64,000 nt of DNA from AP-15 sp963698995 (GCA_963698995.1 CAVOTD010000079.1:13034-77033); one strand, 5' to 3'; positions 19,080-27,584 are shown, numbered from the stretch's first letter. The notes: generated from the sequence alone by a model not told the origin. Numbers and translations: made by a program.

Positions 19080-19454
19080 ATGGGACAGAAATCCGGGCCG
19101 GTGAGGGAACCGGCGGAGCAGGTCATCAAGGAAATCCGCCGCGCCACCCGGCGGCAGTTTTCGGCGGAGGAGAAGATCCGCATCGTGCTGTCCGGCTTGC
19201 GTGGCGAGGACAGCATCGCCGAGCTGTGCCGGCGCGAGGGGATCGTGCAGAACCTCTATTACCGTTGGTCGAAGGAGTTTCTCGAGGCTGGCAAGAAGCG
19301 CCTCGCCGGCGACACGGCGCGGGCGGCGACCTCGGACGAGGTCAGGGATCTGCGCCGGGAGGCGGGCGCGTTGAAGGAGGTGGTGGCCGAACTCATCCTC
19401 GAAAACCGGCTGCTCAAAAAAAGCACGATCGGGGCTGGGGAGGACGGCATATGA
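19080..19454 (+). CDS. IS3-type transposase OrfA
   Basis: 124-residue DNA-binding subunit with a helix-turn-helix region (QFSAEEKIRIVLSGLRGED, then CRREGIVQNLYYRWSKEF) and a leucine-zipper-like C-terminus (LKEVVAELILENRLLKK). It recognises the element ends and acts with OrfB. ATG at 19080 follows a GGAGCGA ribosome site. Its TGA overlaps the OrfB start as ATGA, so coupled translation is likely rather than a long frameshift fusion. Confidence 0.88.
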   Translation: MGQKSGPVREPAEQVIKEIRRATRRQFSAEEKIRIVLSGLRGEDSIAELCRREGIVQNLYYRWSKEFLEAGKKRLAGDTARAATSDEVRDLRREAGALKEVVAELILENRLLKKSTIGAGEDGI

Positions 19455-20431
19455 GATACCCCGCCGCCGAGAAGCTGGAGATCATCCGGCTGGTCGAGCA
19501 GTCTGCACTGCCGGTGCGCCACACCCTGGCCAAGCTCGGCATTCCCCGGGCGACCTTCTACCGCTGGTACGATCGGCACCGCAGCGGCGGGCCCGAGGCC
19601 CTGAACGATCGCTCGCCCCGGCCGGACCGCGTCTGGAACCGCATCGCCGACCCCGAACGGCAGCGGATCATCGAACTGGCGCTCGACGAGCCGGCGTTGT
19701 CGCCGCGCGAGCTGGCCGTGCGTTTCACCGACACCGAAAGCTATTTTGTGTCAGAGGCTTCGGTCTATCGCCTGTTGAAGGCACACGAGCTGATCGCCAG
19801 CCCGGCCTTCGTCGTCATCAAGGCGGCCGACGCGTTCAAGAACAAGACCACCGCGCCCAACCAGCTCTGGCAGACCGACTTCACCTATCTCAAGGTGATC
19901 GGCTGGGGTTGGTTCTACCTGTCGACCGTGCTCGACGACTTCTCCCGCTACATCCTCGCCTGGAAACTGTGCACCACGATGCGGGCCGAAGACGTCACCG
20001 CCACGCTCGACCTGGCATTGCGGGCCTCGGGGTTGCACGAGGCCGCGCCAGCACAGCGGCCCCGGCTCCTGTCCGACAATGGTTCGAGCTATGTCGCGGG
20101 CGACCTGGCCAAATGGCTTGGTGACCGGAGCATCAAGCACATTCGCGGTGCCCCCTATCATCCGATGACACAGGGCAAGATCGAGCGCTGGCACCAGACC
20201 CTCAAGAACCGCATCCTGTTGGAGAACTACTTCCTGCCCGGCGATCTCGAAGCCCAGATCGAAGCCTTCGTCACCGACTACAACCACCGCCGTTACCACG
20301 AGAGCATCGACAATCTCACCCCGGCCGACGTCTACTTCGGGCGCGGACTAACCATCCTGGCAGAACGAGAAAGGATCAAACGACAGACCATCGCAAACCG
20401 CCGACTGCAGCACCAACTGTCGGCCGCCTGA
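19451..20431 (+). CDS. IS3-type transposase OrfB (DDE integrase)
   Basis: Catalytic subunit of about 326 residues. An N-terminal HTH-like region (HTLAKLGIPRATFYRWYDR) precedes the rve-type core. The DDE triad is visible: Asp in LWQTDFTYL, Asp in LLSDNGSSYV, Glu in QGKIERWHQTLKNR. The ATG at 19451 overlaps the OrfA stop. The frame is also open upstream to 19226 but that part is antiphase to OrfA. It appears intact. Confidence 0.9.
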   Translation: MRYPAAEKLEIIRLVEQSALPVRHTLAKLGIPRATFYRWYDRHRSGGPEALNDRSPRPDRVWNRIADPERQRIIELALDEPALSPRELAVRFTDTESYFVSEASVYRLLKAHELIASPAFVVIKAADAFKNKTTAPNQLWQTDFTYLKVIGWGWFYLSTVLDDFSRYILAWKLCTTMRAEDVTATLDLALRASGLHEAAPAQRPRLLSDNGSSYVAGDLAKWLGDRSIKHIRGAPYHPMTQGKIERWHQTLKNRILLENYFLPGDLEAQIEAFVTDYNHRRYHESIDNLTPADVYFGRGLTILAERERIKRQTIANRRLQHQLSAA

Positions 20432-20485
20432 AATCGCCAATCCGATGCGCCAGAGCCTCCCTTATTTTAACTCCCCGTTGTCTCA

Positions 20486-20818
20486 AAAACTCTGACGACG
20501 GACACCTCGTGCCAGTCGACCAGATGGTGTCAAGAGTTAGCTGGGCCGTCCCCACATAAGATGGTCCACGACAGAAAGAGCCAGATATACGAGAACCGCC
20601 CGCCTGAGGGCACCTCAGGACGAAAAATCAGGCCGCCGAGGGTGCGTCAATGACCGGACATCCCGTCAGCTCACCGGCAGCGCAGCTTTTTACGGCATCT
20701 ACCAGGACACGCTCCATGGCGCGCAGGTCGGCGATGTTCGCCTACATTCGGGATGTCGCACTCCCCCGATGGTTGGCTTCTACCGGCCATATCCATCTGG
20801 CGGCCCACATCCAGACGA
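20486..20818. other. Intergenic region right of IS3 element 1
   Basis: About 330 bp between the IS end and the hemerythrin promoter region. No recognisable coding remnant. The interrupted SDR fragment on the other side of the IS does not continue here, so deletion accompanied or followed the insertion. Confidence 0.45.
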
Positions 20819-20870
20819 GGAACCATAATTCTATAATCCTGGTTAGGAACCGTAGCCCGGCTGAGCGGTT
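20819..20870 (+). promoter_or_regulatory. Tandem GGAAC-type (EcfG-like) promoter candidates
   Basis: Two overlapping copies: GGAAC at 20819-20823, 17 bp, GGTT at 20841-20844; and GGAAC at 20846-20850, 16 bp, GGTT at 20867-20870. The alphaproteobacterial general-stress sigma consensus is GGAAC-N16/17-CGTT, so each differs at one -10 base. They lie about 45-90 bp before the hemerythrin start, a sensible distance. Confidence 0.45.
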
Positions 20871-20912
20871 TAATCTGCGAATGTCACGGCGTCCAGCATC
20901 AAGGGGTACAAT

Positions 20913-21455
20913 ATGGCGACAAAAGCGAAAACAAAGGCCGGCCGCGTTGCCGAAAGGAAAACGAGCCGCTCGCAGTCTCCGAACCGGAAGAAAAAGACGC
21001 AACCGACTTCCCCGAGCGCGATCGACCTCTTGGAGCAGGATCACCGGCAGATCGAAGAATGGTTCGACGAGTACGATGAGCTAAAGGCGGATGACAATCG
21101 AAAGGCGCAGCTCGCACAGAAGATTTGCCTGGCGTTAAAGGTCCACGCCCAGATCGAAGAAGAGATTTTCTATCCACAGGCACGCGAAGCAACGCAGGAC
21201 AGCGATCTCATCGACGAAGCGGTCGTCGAACATGCCACCGTGAAGAACCTAATTGCGGAAATCGAAGCGATGGAGGTCGGCGAGGATCTCTACGACGCCA
21301 AGATTCGGGTTCTCGGCGAAATGGTAAAGCAGCACATTAAAGAAGAAGAAGAGGAGCTTTTCCCGGAACTCGAACCCGCCAAAATGGATCTCGAGGCGTT
21401 CGGCAAAGAACTTGCGGAGCGCAAGGAAGAGCTGATGTCGGAAATGCAAGCCTGA
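20913..21455 (+). CDS. Hemerythrin HHE domain protein
   Basis: 180 residues. A basic N-terminal tail of about 30 residues (KAKTKAGRVAERKTSRSQS) is followed by a hemerythrin-like four-helix fold: SAIDLLEQDHRQIEEWFDEY, HAQIEEEIFYPQARE, EHATVKNLIAEIEAMEVGED and MVKQHIKEEEEELFPEL. The HxxxE and HxxE motifs supply ligands for a di-iron centre, so O2, NO or iron handling under stress is plausible. ATG at 20913 follows AAGGGG. GGAAC-type promoter candidates upstream and stress-type neighbours support a general-stress role. Confidence 0.88.
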   Translation: MATKAKTKAGRVAERKTSRSQSPNRKKKTQPTSPSAIDLLEQDHRQIEEWFDEYDELKADDNRKAQLAQKICLALKVHAQIEEEIFYPQAREATQDSDLIDEAVVEHATVKNLIAEIEAMEVGEDLYDAKIRVLGEMVKQHIKEEEEELFPELEPAKMDLEAFGKELAERKEELMSEMQA

Positions 21456-21930
21456 ACGGAAAAACTTCGGTTATCACTGCACTTAAATTTTGCTTTCCAT
21501 GGCATTTTCGGCGGCATGTGGCGCCGCTTACGTAGGGACTGCGCGTGCCGCGGGGCTGCCCTCCCATCCGCTTCGGAGCCCCCCTATCGGGCGGGGCCCA
21601 GGTTGGCCTCAAAGTCATCGAGAACGACATCGTGTGCCGCAGGTTGCAAACTTCTGGAAATGGCGGCTGCACCACTCGACCGCTCCTCGGTTTGGCTGTT
21701 TGTCACTGCGCGCTCCTGCTCGCCAGTATATCGTTTTCGTAGTCGGGGGAGCCCCGCCCGGCCAGCGATGACCGTCACCAGGCGGTGGAAATTCCTGCTG
21801 TCCTCACCGTTTTCGGACAATTCGGGGATACGGACCGGGCGTAATCAGTAGCCAGGCACTTAGGCCATAATGCAGCTTGTCGAAATCGGCTCTCTTTGCA
21901 AATCTGGTTCCAATCTGGCCGGCGTTTTCT
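21456..21930. other. Intergenic region, no gene recognised
   Basis: 475 bp between the convergent hemerythrin and ECF sigma genes. Several short frames are open but none has recognisable motifs or a good ribosome site. The region is GC-rich on the left and lower in GC on the right. No clear terminator was seen. Confidence 0.45.
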
Positions 21931-22488
21931 CTAAGCAGCCAGAGCTCGCGTGCTAATTGCTGATCCTTTTGGCAAAGGACCGTTGAGGCCAGGTTTTACG
22001 GCTCTCTCTCCCATACCCATCAGCATGCGAAGGGCATCGCGCCCGCGTGATAGGCGCGAGCGGACCGTGCCGATCGGGATTTGGAGGATCGCTGCTGCGT
22101 CTTCGTAGCTCATCCCTTCCAGGCCGACGAGCAGGATGACCTGCCGTTGTTCCTCCGGAACCTGCGCTAATGCCCGATCCAGTTCGTGCAGCTGAACTGC
22201 GGCCGTCGGATCCGTCGTGGCGACCAAAGTAGAGGATTGCTCCTCGAGTTCGACCGCCATACCTTCACCCATAGCGCTCCGAACCGCATTGACATTCTGA
22301 TTATGCATGATGGTGAAAAGCCACGCCCGCATATTGCTCTCGGGCTGCCATAGGTGCTCTTTCGCGAGTGCCCGGACGAGGGTGTCCTGAACGAGGTCGT
22401 CGCAGCGTGACCCGTTGCGCGTCAATGCACGCGCATAGCGCCGAAGGCGCGGGATCTCCTCCTCGATGCGGCGCCGGAACTCATTCAT
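21931..22488 (-). CDS. ECF sigma factor 1
   Basis: RNA polymerase sigma-70-family factor, 185 residues, group 4. Region 2: IPRLRRYARALTRNGSRCDD, LVQDTLVRALAKEHLWQ and MRAWLFTIMHNQNVNAVR. Region 4: LDRALAQVPEEQRQVILLVG, LEGMSYEDAAAILQIPIGTV and RSRLSRGRDALRMLMGM. ATG at 22488 with AGGAGT upstream. No anti-sigma gene is adjacent. A paralogue lies at 31376-31895 and shares an A/T-rich upstream motif. An AGAAC-N16-CGTT site lies about 20-45 bp before the start, so stress-dependent or autogenous control is possible. Intact. Confidence 0.9.
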   Translation of the reverse strand: MNEFRRRIEEEIPRLRRYARALTRNGSRCDDLVQDTLVRALAKEHLWQPESNMRAWLFTIMHNQNVNAVRSAMGEGMAVELEEQSSTLVATTDPTAAVQLHELDRALAQVPEEQRQVILLVGLEGMSYEDAAAILQIPIGTVRSRLSRGRDALRMLMGMGERAVKPGLNGPLPKGSAISTRALAA

Positions 22489-22509
22489 TTGGCACTCCTA
22501 TAAAAGCGG

Positions 22510-22534
22510 AACGGGCTGCGATCACAGGAGTTCT
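22510..22534 (-). promoter_or_regulatory. Near-consensus GGAAC-type promoter candidate for ECF sigma 1
   Basis: On the minus strand AGAAC (22534-22530), 16 bp, CGTT (22513-22510). It matches the alphaproteobacterial general-stress consensus except for the first G. It ends 21 bp before the start codon, just above the AGGAGT ribosome site, so a short leader is implied. Confidence 0.35.
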
Positions 22535-22577
22535 CATCCGGCCGTATAATTTGCCGATGTATGGATAACAAGACTTG

Positions 22578-22593
22578 GTAATTATTTGTAATG
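22578..22593 (-). promoter_or_regulatory. A/T-rich motif shared by the two ECF sigma genes
   Basis: Minus-strand CATTACAAATAATTAC, 90-105 bp before the start of ECF sigma 1. A 14-of-16 match, CATTACAATTATTTAC, lies at 32004-32019, 109-124 bp before ECF sigma 2. Outside the two motifs the upstream regions are not similar, so a shared operator or promoter element is plausible. Confidence 0.35.
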
Positions 22594-22741
22594 ATTGGTA
22601 GCAGATGGCCCGTGCCGGATATTTACCGGGAAGCGCGAGTGTCGCGCCCCCTCTCTCAGACGCCGCCAGCGAGGTAAAGGTCGGAAGCTCCGTTACTCAG
22701 CAGGAACCTCGAATCCCTTTATATCCGGCACCGGCACTCAG

Positions 22742-23356
22742 CTAGTTAGACGCCCCTCCGATATAGCGTGCGCGCTCCGCTGCAACTTGGTCGGGAGTGT
22801 AAGCCGGCGCGTTTTCGTCGAACGAAGTCCAGCCGGCTTCCCGATATGCCGCGCCACGAATTGTAGGGTCGACCGCTTGATACTGTTGCAGGATCTCCCG
22901 GGCTGTCGACACACGGGCGTCATCCACTCGAGCCGTGACAAGTGTCCCGCCCCGGCGGACGCCTTCGGCGTAAAAGTGAGCGTCACGTTCGGGTACGCCT
23001 GCACCGCTGAGCGACCCGACTAGTCCCCCTGCGGCGCCGCCCACGACCGCACCTGTCGCGGCGCCTGCGGCCGTAGCTACGAGCCAGCCCGCGGCCACAA
23101 CCGGTCCGACGCCTGGAATTGCCAAGAGACCGAGGCCGGTCAGCAGACCGCCGACACCGCCGACGGCGGCTCCGATGCCAGCGCCCCTCCCGGCATCTTC
23201 GGCAGTGTTCGTCGAACGATCCTCGTTGTATCGGTTGTCGACATTGTTCGACACGATGCTGATATCAGAGTGCGGGATTCCCGCCGCTTCGAGAGCATTC
23301 ACCGCAGAAGCGGCGGAATCATACGTGTCATAAAGGGCAGTAACTGTTTGGGTCAT
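22742..23356 (-). CDS. YflT-type general stress protein with glycine-zipper segment
   Basis: 204 residues. The N-terminal YflT/GsiB-17M-like domain (MTQTVTALYDTYDSAASAVN, AAGIPHSDISIVSNNVD) is followed by two Gly/Ala-rich zippers (GIGAAVGGVGGLLTGLGLL; ATGAVVGGAAGGLVGSLSG) likely to pack in the membrane. Then comes GVPERDAHFYAEGVRRGGTL and TARVDDARVSTAREILQQY. The C-terminal tail is polar. The role is unknown but the family is stress-associated. The gene lies 36 bp downstream of a PepSY-like gene in the same direction, probably one transcript. Confidence 0.82.
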   Translation of the reverse strand: MTQTVTALYDTYDSAASAVNALEAAGIPHSDISIVSNNVDNRYNEDRSTNTAEDAGRGAGIGAAVGGVGGLLTGLGLLAIPGVGPVVAAGWLVATAAGAATGAVVGGAAGGLVGSLSGAGVPERDAHFYAEGVRRGGTLVTARVDDARVSTAREILQQYQAVDPTIRGAAYREAGWTSFDENAPAYTPDQVAAERARYIGGASN

Positions 23357-23392
23357 TGCGAAATCCTAAATAACTGGACGATGTTTCTGGAC

Positions 23393-23719
23393 TTACTTGG
23401 TAACGACATTGCCTTGATAGTCGAGCCCGACGTCTACGACTTTGCCTGCTTTGGAGGCCTTGCCTCTCCAAATCCCATCTTTGTCTTTCACCAGGCCGGA
23501 AACGCTGGAGTATCCGGCGCCCTCAATGCGAGATTTAGCCTGGCGCTCGGTAAAACTGTTAGCACCGGCGGCAGGTGCTCCCGGATTGTTGGCGTTGGGG
23601 CTGGAAACTGCTGGGGTATGGGCATCGGGATTTGCGGGGGGAGCTGCGGTCTGTGCAGAAGCACCGACCGCAACAGCGGCCCCTGTCAGGACCGTGATGG
23701 CGGCCAAGAATCGTCTCAT
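23393..23719 (-). CDS. Small exported PepSY-like protein
   Basis: 108 residues. Signal peptide MRRFLAAITVLTGAAVAVGA ending SAQ, then a Pro/Ala/Asn-rich linker of about 35 residues, then a compact C-terminal domain: FTERQAKSRIEGAGYSSVSG, LVKDKDGIWRGKASKAGKVV, DVGLDYQGNVVTK. This resembles single PepSY-type domains of small periplasmic alphaproteobacterial proteins. ATG at 23719. A GGAAC-N17-TGTT site lies about 40-65 bp upstream, matching the promoter pattern of other genes here. Likely first gene of a two-gene stress unit with the YflT-type gene. Confidence 0.75.
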   Translation of the reverse strand: MRRFLAAITVLTGAAVAVGASAQTAAPPANPDAHTPAVSSPNANNPGAPAAGANSFTERQAKSRIEGAGYSSVSGLVKDKDGIWRGKASKAGKVVDVGLDYQGNVVTK

Positions 23720-23758
23720 TACCCTCTTCCCTGGTTGTTTCGATTACACACTGGAACC

Positions 23759-23784
23759 AACAACTTTTAAGCATGTCGCGTTCC
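23759..23784 (-). promoter_or_regulatory. GGAAC-type promoter candidate for the PepSY/YflT pair
   Basis: On the minus strand GGAAC (23784-23780), 17 bp, TGTT (23762-23759), 40 bp before the start codon at 23719. One mismatch from the general-stress consensus. Confidence 0.42.
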
Positions 23785-24067
23785 GCAAACTAAACGGATC
23801 TAAAGAATTGGCCGGCAGCTAGCGAGAGGGCGGCCCTGCCAGGACAATGGAAGAAGATTGTGGGTGGTGCACAGCCGTTCTGGTCCGCTTCCCCTTTACG
23901 CCGGAATCCGACAATTCCTGAAAGGCCCGAAATCAACTGACGACAACTGGCTACAGGCGCTGTTGAATCGTTACGAACCAGCGTGAGAGGTGGTGGCGAG
24001 ACAAGCGGGTAAGCTCGGCGACTTGACAGTCAAGGTCGGTCGAAGCGCGAGTTCGCAGATAATAGTA

Positions 24068-24092
24068 GGAACGCATTTTCACAAATGGTGTT
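24068..24092 (+). promoter_or_regulatory. GGAAC-type promoter candidate; decides a downstream start
   Basis: GGAAC at 24068-24072, 16 bp, TGTT at 24089-24092. It overlaps the first possible ATG (24085), which could not be translated from this promoter, so it supports the second ATG at 24127 as the true start. Confidence 0.42.
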
Positions 24093-24126
24093 GGTGCAGA
24101 ATAAAAAGCTAGTATCGGGAGCGGTT

Positions 24127-24330
24127 ATGAGGTACTACAACAGTATTGTGTTAGACGAGCGCGCACGTCTTGCAGAACTTCAAGATCTCTTGCTTCAGCG
24201 TGCCTTTGAGCGCCAGGAGGCCATTGGACGAGGTCACGAAAAGCGTGCGAAAGCACTTGAGGACGAAATCACGGAGCTCAAACAGGAAAAACAGAACATC
24301 AGGAAATGGATAACGGTCGGATCGACCTAG
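24127..24330 (+). CDS. Small coiled-coil hypothetical protein
   Basis: 67 residues from ATG at 24127, preceded by a GGGAG ribosome site. An upstream in-frame ATG at 24085 overlaps a promoter-like site and is less likely. The sequence RARLAELQDLLLQRAFERQE, then EKRAKALEDEITELKQEKQN, is strongly helical and charged, consistent with a coiled coil. Family not recognised. The GGAAC-type site puts it with the stress genes. No signal peptide or membrane segment. Confidence 0.6.
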   Translation: MRYYNSIVLDERARLAELQDLLLQRAFERQEAIGRGHEKRAKALEDEITELKQEKQNIRKWITVGST

Positions 24331-24446
24331 CTAAAAACAGACCGCGCGCCGGTAAGGGACGGCCTCCGGGCTTCGGGCATCACCCTCCCCGTCGGTGCAA
24401 CCTTTGCCAGCATCTCAGGTCGAATATGGAACGGATATGGATTGCC

Positions 24447-25022
24447 TCATCGCGCAGATGCCTGGGAGATTTTATTCGACAATTCGAGTGCCATTGTTTG
24501 GTGCTCCTGGAGTACCGGTAAAGTTTTCTGTGCAAATTGTTTCAGTGCGGCGTTAGAGCCTGACCGCTCCTCCTGTTGAAAAAGCTTCACTGCTTTGTTG
24601 TGGTCATCCACCATGCCCTGCATGTATTGCTCGTCAAAGGGCTTGCCGTGCAGGGTCTGGAGTTTCTGCCGCATGCGCTCGTGGTCGGGGTCGACCGCCT
24701 TTGGCACGTCGACGCCAAGGCCAGTGGCTATCCTGATCAACTCCTCATTCACCGTCGTGTGATCCCAGATCATGCGATCGGCGAAGCTCTTGACATCGGC
24801 GTTATCTGACTTTTGGGCAACCTTGCTAAGCTCGACTTCGGCCATACCTCCGATACCGGCCTCTTTGACAAACGTCTGATCCTCCTGGTTCAGCGTGTCT
24901 TTAGCGGCCGCAGAAGGAGACGCTCGGCTGGGGGCGTTGGGTTGGCTTGTCTGCGCATAGGACGCAGCGCCGAGAAGGAGTCCGACAGCAAAGACGGCTG
25001 TTCTGGTAAGCAGGCAAATCAT
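24447..25022 (-). CDS. DUF4142 exported protein
   Basis: About 191 residues from ATG at 25022 with GGAGGA just upstream. The signal peptide MICLLTRTAVFAVGLLLGAA ends near SYAQ. The mature part carries the DUF4142 helical-bundle pattern: DQTFVKEAGIGGMAEVELSK, AQKSDNADVKSFADRMIWDH, PFDEQYMQGMVDDHNKAVKL and KTLPVLQEHQTMALEL. The fold is ferritin-like, but the role is unknown; such genes are often stress-induced. A GGAAC-N16-TGTT site lies about 30-55 bp upstream. Confidence 0.85.
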   Translation of the reverse strand: MICLLTRTAVFAVGLLLGAASYAQTSQPNAPSRASPSAAAKDTLNQEDQTFVKEAGIGGMAEVELSKVAQKSDNADVKSFADRMIWDHTTVNEELIRIATGLGVDVPKAVDPDHERMRQKLQTLHGKPFDEQYMQGMVDDHNKAVKLFQQEERSGSNAALKQFAQKTLPVLQEHQTMALELSNKISQASAR

Positions 25023-25051
25023 GGGTCCTCCAGTTCGGAGCCTAGCCCTTG

Positions 25052-25076
25052 AACAAGGGCCTTCGCGCGCAGTTCC
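25052..25076 (-). promoter_or_regulatory. GGAAC-type promoter candidate for the DUF4142 gene
   Basis: On the minus strand GGAAC (25076-25072), 16 bp, TGTT (25055-25052), 30 bp before the start at 25022. Same pattern and spacing as three other sites in this island. Confidence 0.42.
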
Positions 25077-25359
25077 GTATTCCTCGGCATGGGGAACAGT
25101 GCGGCACCTGATTATTGCGGTAGAGTCCTCAGGTGCATTCGCAGGGGTGCTGCAGGTGAAGCGCCAACCCCACCTTGCGCGCGGCCATGGCAACGGGGTG
25201 ACGCTGGCTCGATTGATCGAGGCAGGGTTCGTGTGCCAAGTAATTTGATCCCCCAGGGTTGACCGCTCGATCGGCAGCTCGTCGCTGGGAATGACGCGGA
25301 GATTGAAGTAACAGGCCGCAGCTCCCGATAGTTCCGGCAATTCTCAGAATGGGCTGCCG

Positions 25360-25560
25360 GCGCAGCTCGTCAAATTCCAGCACGGTGCCGTCGGGATCGC
25401 GGAAATAGGCGCGAGAGTAGTTGAGCATGCCGCCTGCCGATCGTCGTCGAAGGTGAGATCGATGCCATGGGCGCGCAAATCCCCAACGTGCAGCCGCGTA
25501 GCCGGCATGGTCCGCTTCCTCGCGATAGTAAGATGCGCGGTCCATAACTTCTGAAACACC
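25360..25560 (-). pseudogene. Glyoxalase/VOC-family fragment
   Basis: Two adjacent minus frames together read LHVGDLRAHGIDLTFDDDRQ and then GMLNYSRAYFRDPDGTVLEF, the typical C-terminal part of a vicinal-oxygen-chelate protein (FRDPDGxxLEF, with the metal-ligand Glu). A frame change near 25435 separates them. The N-terminal half and start are not found. Probably a remnant of a glyoxalase/bleomycin-resistance-like enzyme. Confidence 0.5.
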
Positions 25561-25818
25561 GCGGACGCTTAGCCATTCCTCGGCTGTAGGCCATTCTCGC
25601 TCGCTTGTATCGGGTGGTCGACGACCGACCTCCCGATGCGGATCTTCACACCCCAAGTTACGCGACCTTACATAATCAGGCAGCCCGGCATGATCCCTGT
25701 CAATCGACGCGGAAACCCCCTCGCTTGCCCGCGAGCATTCCTGCTTGAGGCAATGCGGAACCCGACCGCCCCTGACTGTTTACTCGAGGGCATGAGAGCA
25801 CAACGAAGGAATCGCAAC

Positions 25819-26775
25819 ATGGTCAAGCTCGGCTACAAGCTGATGGCAGAGGAGCACGGGCCGGCCGCCCTGGTCCGCAACACGGTCCGTGCCGAGCAGG
25901 CCGGGTTCGCCTTCGCGGCGATTTCCGACCATTTCTTTCCCTGGCTCGACGAACAGGGCCATTCGCCGTTCTCGTGGTCCGTGCTCGGGGCCGCCGCCCA
26001 AGCCACCCGGCAGATCCAGCTGATGACAGCGGTCAGCTGCCCGATCATGCGCTACCACCCGGCAATCGTCGCGCAAGCTGCGGCGACGGTGGCAGTGCTG
26101 AGCGAGAACCGGTTTATCCTCGGGCTCGGGGCCGGCGAACGGCTGAACGAGCACGTCATTGGCGAGGGCTGGCCGGGCATCGGCGAGCGGCACGAGCGCC
26201 TTTCCGAGGCCTACGACATCATCCGCGGGCTGCTCGAAGGCAGCATCAAGAACTACCGTGGCAAGTACTTCATGCTGGACGACGCGAAGCTGTACGACCG
26301 CCCCGATCGCGCCCCCGCCATTATAGGCGCAGCCGGCGGACCGGAGGCCGCCCGCCTCGCGGGGCGCAAGGCCGACGGGATGATCACGACCATACTGCAG
26401 CCCGATCTCATTGAAGCCTTTCGCTCGGCCGGCGGCAAGGGTCCGCTATACGCCGAGGTGCCGATGTGCTACGCGGCGAGCGAGGATCGGGGGCGCGAGA
26501 TCGCGCATCGCTATCATCGCTGGTCGCTGGCCGGCGGCCCGGTAATGCCGGAGCTGCCGGATACCGGCACTTTCGCGGCCGCGAGCAGCCATATTACCCC
26601 CGACGACGTTGCCAAAGAGGTCAGCCTAGGCCCCTCACCGGAGCCTCACCTGAAGGCGATCCGCGAGTATATCGAGGCCGGTTTCGACCACCTAATCCTG
26701 ACGCAGATCGGACCCGAGCAGGACCCGTTCTTCGAGTTTTTCGAGCGCGAGCTGCGCCATGCTCTTTTGTCCTAA
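25819..26775 (+). CDS. F420-dependent LLM-class oxidoreductase (TIGR03557-like)
   Basis: Luciferase-like TIM-barrel flavin/F420 enzyme, 318 residues from ATG at 25819 after a GAAGGA site. Motifs: VKLGYKLMAEEHGPAALVRN, AISDHFFPWLDEQGHSPF, LMTAVSCPIMRYHPAIVAQA, FILGLGAGERLNEHVIGEGW, RGKYFMLDDAKLYDRP and GFDHLILTQIGPEQDPFFEF. This fits the family related to F420-dependent glucose-6-phosphate dehydrogenase. The frame is open upstream to 25636 but that part shows no conservation. The substrate is unknown. No F420 biosynthesis genes are in the window. Confidence 0.88.
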   Translation: MVKLGYKLMAEEHGPAALVRNTVRAEQAGFAFAAISDHFFPWLDEQGHSPFSWSVLGAAAQATRQIQLMTAVSCPIMRYHPAIVAQAAATVAVLSENRFILGLGAGERLNEHVIGEGWPGIGERHERLSEAYDIIRGLLEGSIKNYRGKYFMLDDAKLYDRPDRAPAIIGAAGGPEAARLAGRKADGMITTILQPDLIEAFRSAGGKGPLYAEVPMCYAASEDRGREIAHRYHRWSLAGGPVMPELPDTGTFAAASSHITPDDVAKEVSLGPSPEPHLKAIREYIEAGFDHLILTQIGPEQDPFFEFFERELRHALLS

Positions 26776-26934
26776 AGTCGGTTGTCAAACCAGCATGGGT
26801 CCCGGCGGTGCGGATCGGACCGGAATCGGCACAGGCGCAAGAAACCGATGCGAGCATCACAGCTCGTCCATTTGTCCGGGGAGCCGAGCCGCGGTGTCAG
26901 ATCTTCAGGAAAAGACTCGGCGCCACAGGATAAG

Positions 26935-27327
26935 TCAGGATGAATAAGGCTGCCGGTCGCTTGGTGAAGCGCGCGACGGACCAACCATCTCGGATCCTTC
27001 CTCCTCCGATATCTCTGTTTGGGGATCGGCCGGAGCGGTGGGGCGCGTGGCACGGTGATGCTGACCTTCGTTAGCAGCGGTCATGACACGAAGATAATGC
27101 TCGGCATGCTGGTAAAGGTTCTCTGCGGCCACGCGATCGCCACTCGTAGACGCCTCTCGCGAGAGGGCAGTGTAACGTTCGAAGATCTGATGAGGGGTGC
27201 CTCGGATCTTGACGTTCGGTCCGGTACTATCGAAATTGTGACTTCGCTGCGGAATCTGTGGCCGATTACCGTAAGGATTGTTACCGTTATTACGACCATG
27301 CGATCGGTTGTTTTGTCCTGTTCTTAT
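26935..27327 (-). CDS. DUF4167 protein with an ATA in the start position
   Basis: Alphaproteobacterial DUF4167 family, likely nucleic-acid associated. Conserved parts: RTGQNNRSHGRNNGNNPYGN, STGPNVKIRGTPHQIFERYT, ALSREASTSGDRVAAENLYQ and HAEHYLRVMTAANEGQ. Family members usually begin MRxGQxN. The codon in that place here (27325-27327) is ATA, with an AAAGG ribosome-like site just upstream and no in-frame ATG, GTG or TTG nearby. Either the start was mutated, ATA is used weakly, or a base is wrong. The C-terminal tail (TAPADPQTEISEEEGSEMVG) is variable. Confidence 0.68.
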   Translation of the reverse strand: MRTGQNNRSHGRNNGNNPYGNRPQIPQRSHNFDSTGPNVKIRGTPHQIFERYTALSREASTSGDRVAAENLYQHAEHYLRVMTAANEGQHHRATRPTAPADPQTEISEEEGSEMVGPSRASPSDRQPYSS

Positions 27328-27584
27328 GAAACCTTTTGCGTTGATGATAGGTTGGATCGTTATCCAACGAGAGCGTGTCGGAAACCTTCGCAGTCGGGCA
27401 GTGTCGCGCCGCTTTTCTGTGCGGCGCCAGCTCTTTCGCGTCGGTACGTAGATGGGGCCGTCCTCATTTCCAACGGTTTTTTGATGCAATGCCCCGCAAA
27501 TCCTGTGTTTCAGCATCCAATTGGGACCCCGCCCTCCAATGTAGGGTAAGGTTCTGGAACTCCGTGCAAAATAGGTGGCGTGAA

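Larger units (their letters stand above)
19013..20485 (+). mobile_element. IS3-type insertion sequence 1, about 1.47 kb, apparently complete
   Basis: Two transposase frames (orfA, orfB) lie between imperfect terminal inverted repeats. The left end begins TGAGACA at 19013 and the right end finishes TGTCTCA at 20485. Both inner repeat parts end in an AAGGGAGG-like block. No target-site duplication is visible (left flank ends CTA, right flank begins AAA), so a flank was probably altered after insertion. Both genes are open, in contrast to many neighbouring genes. Confidence 0.8.
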
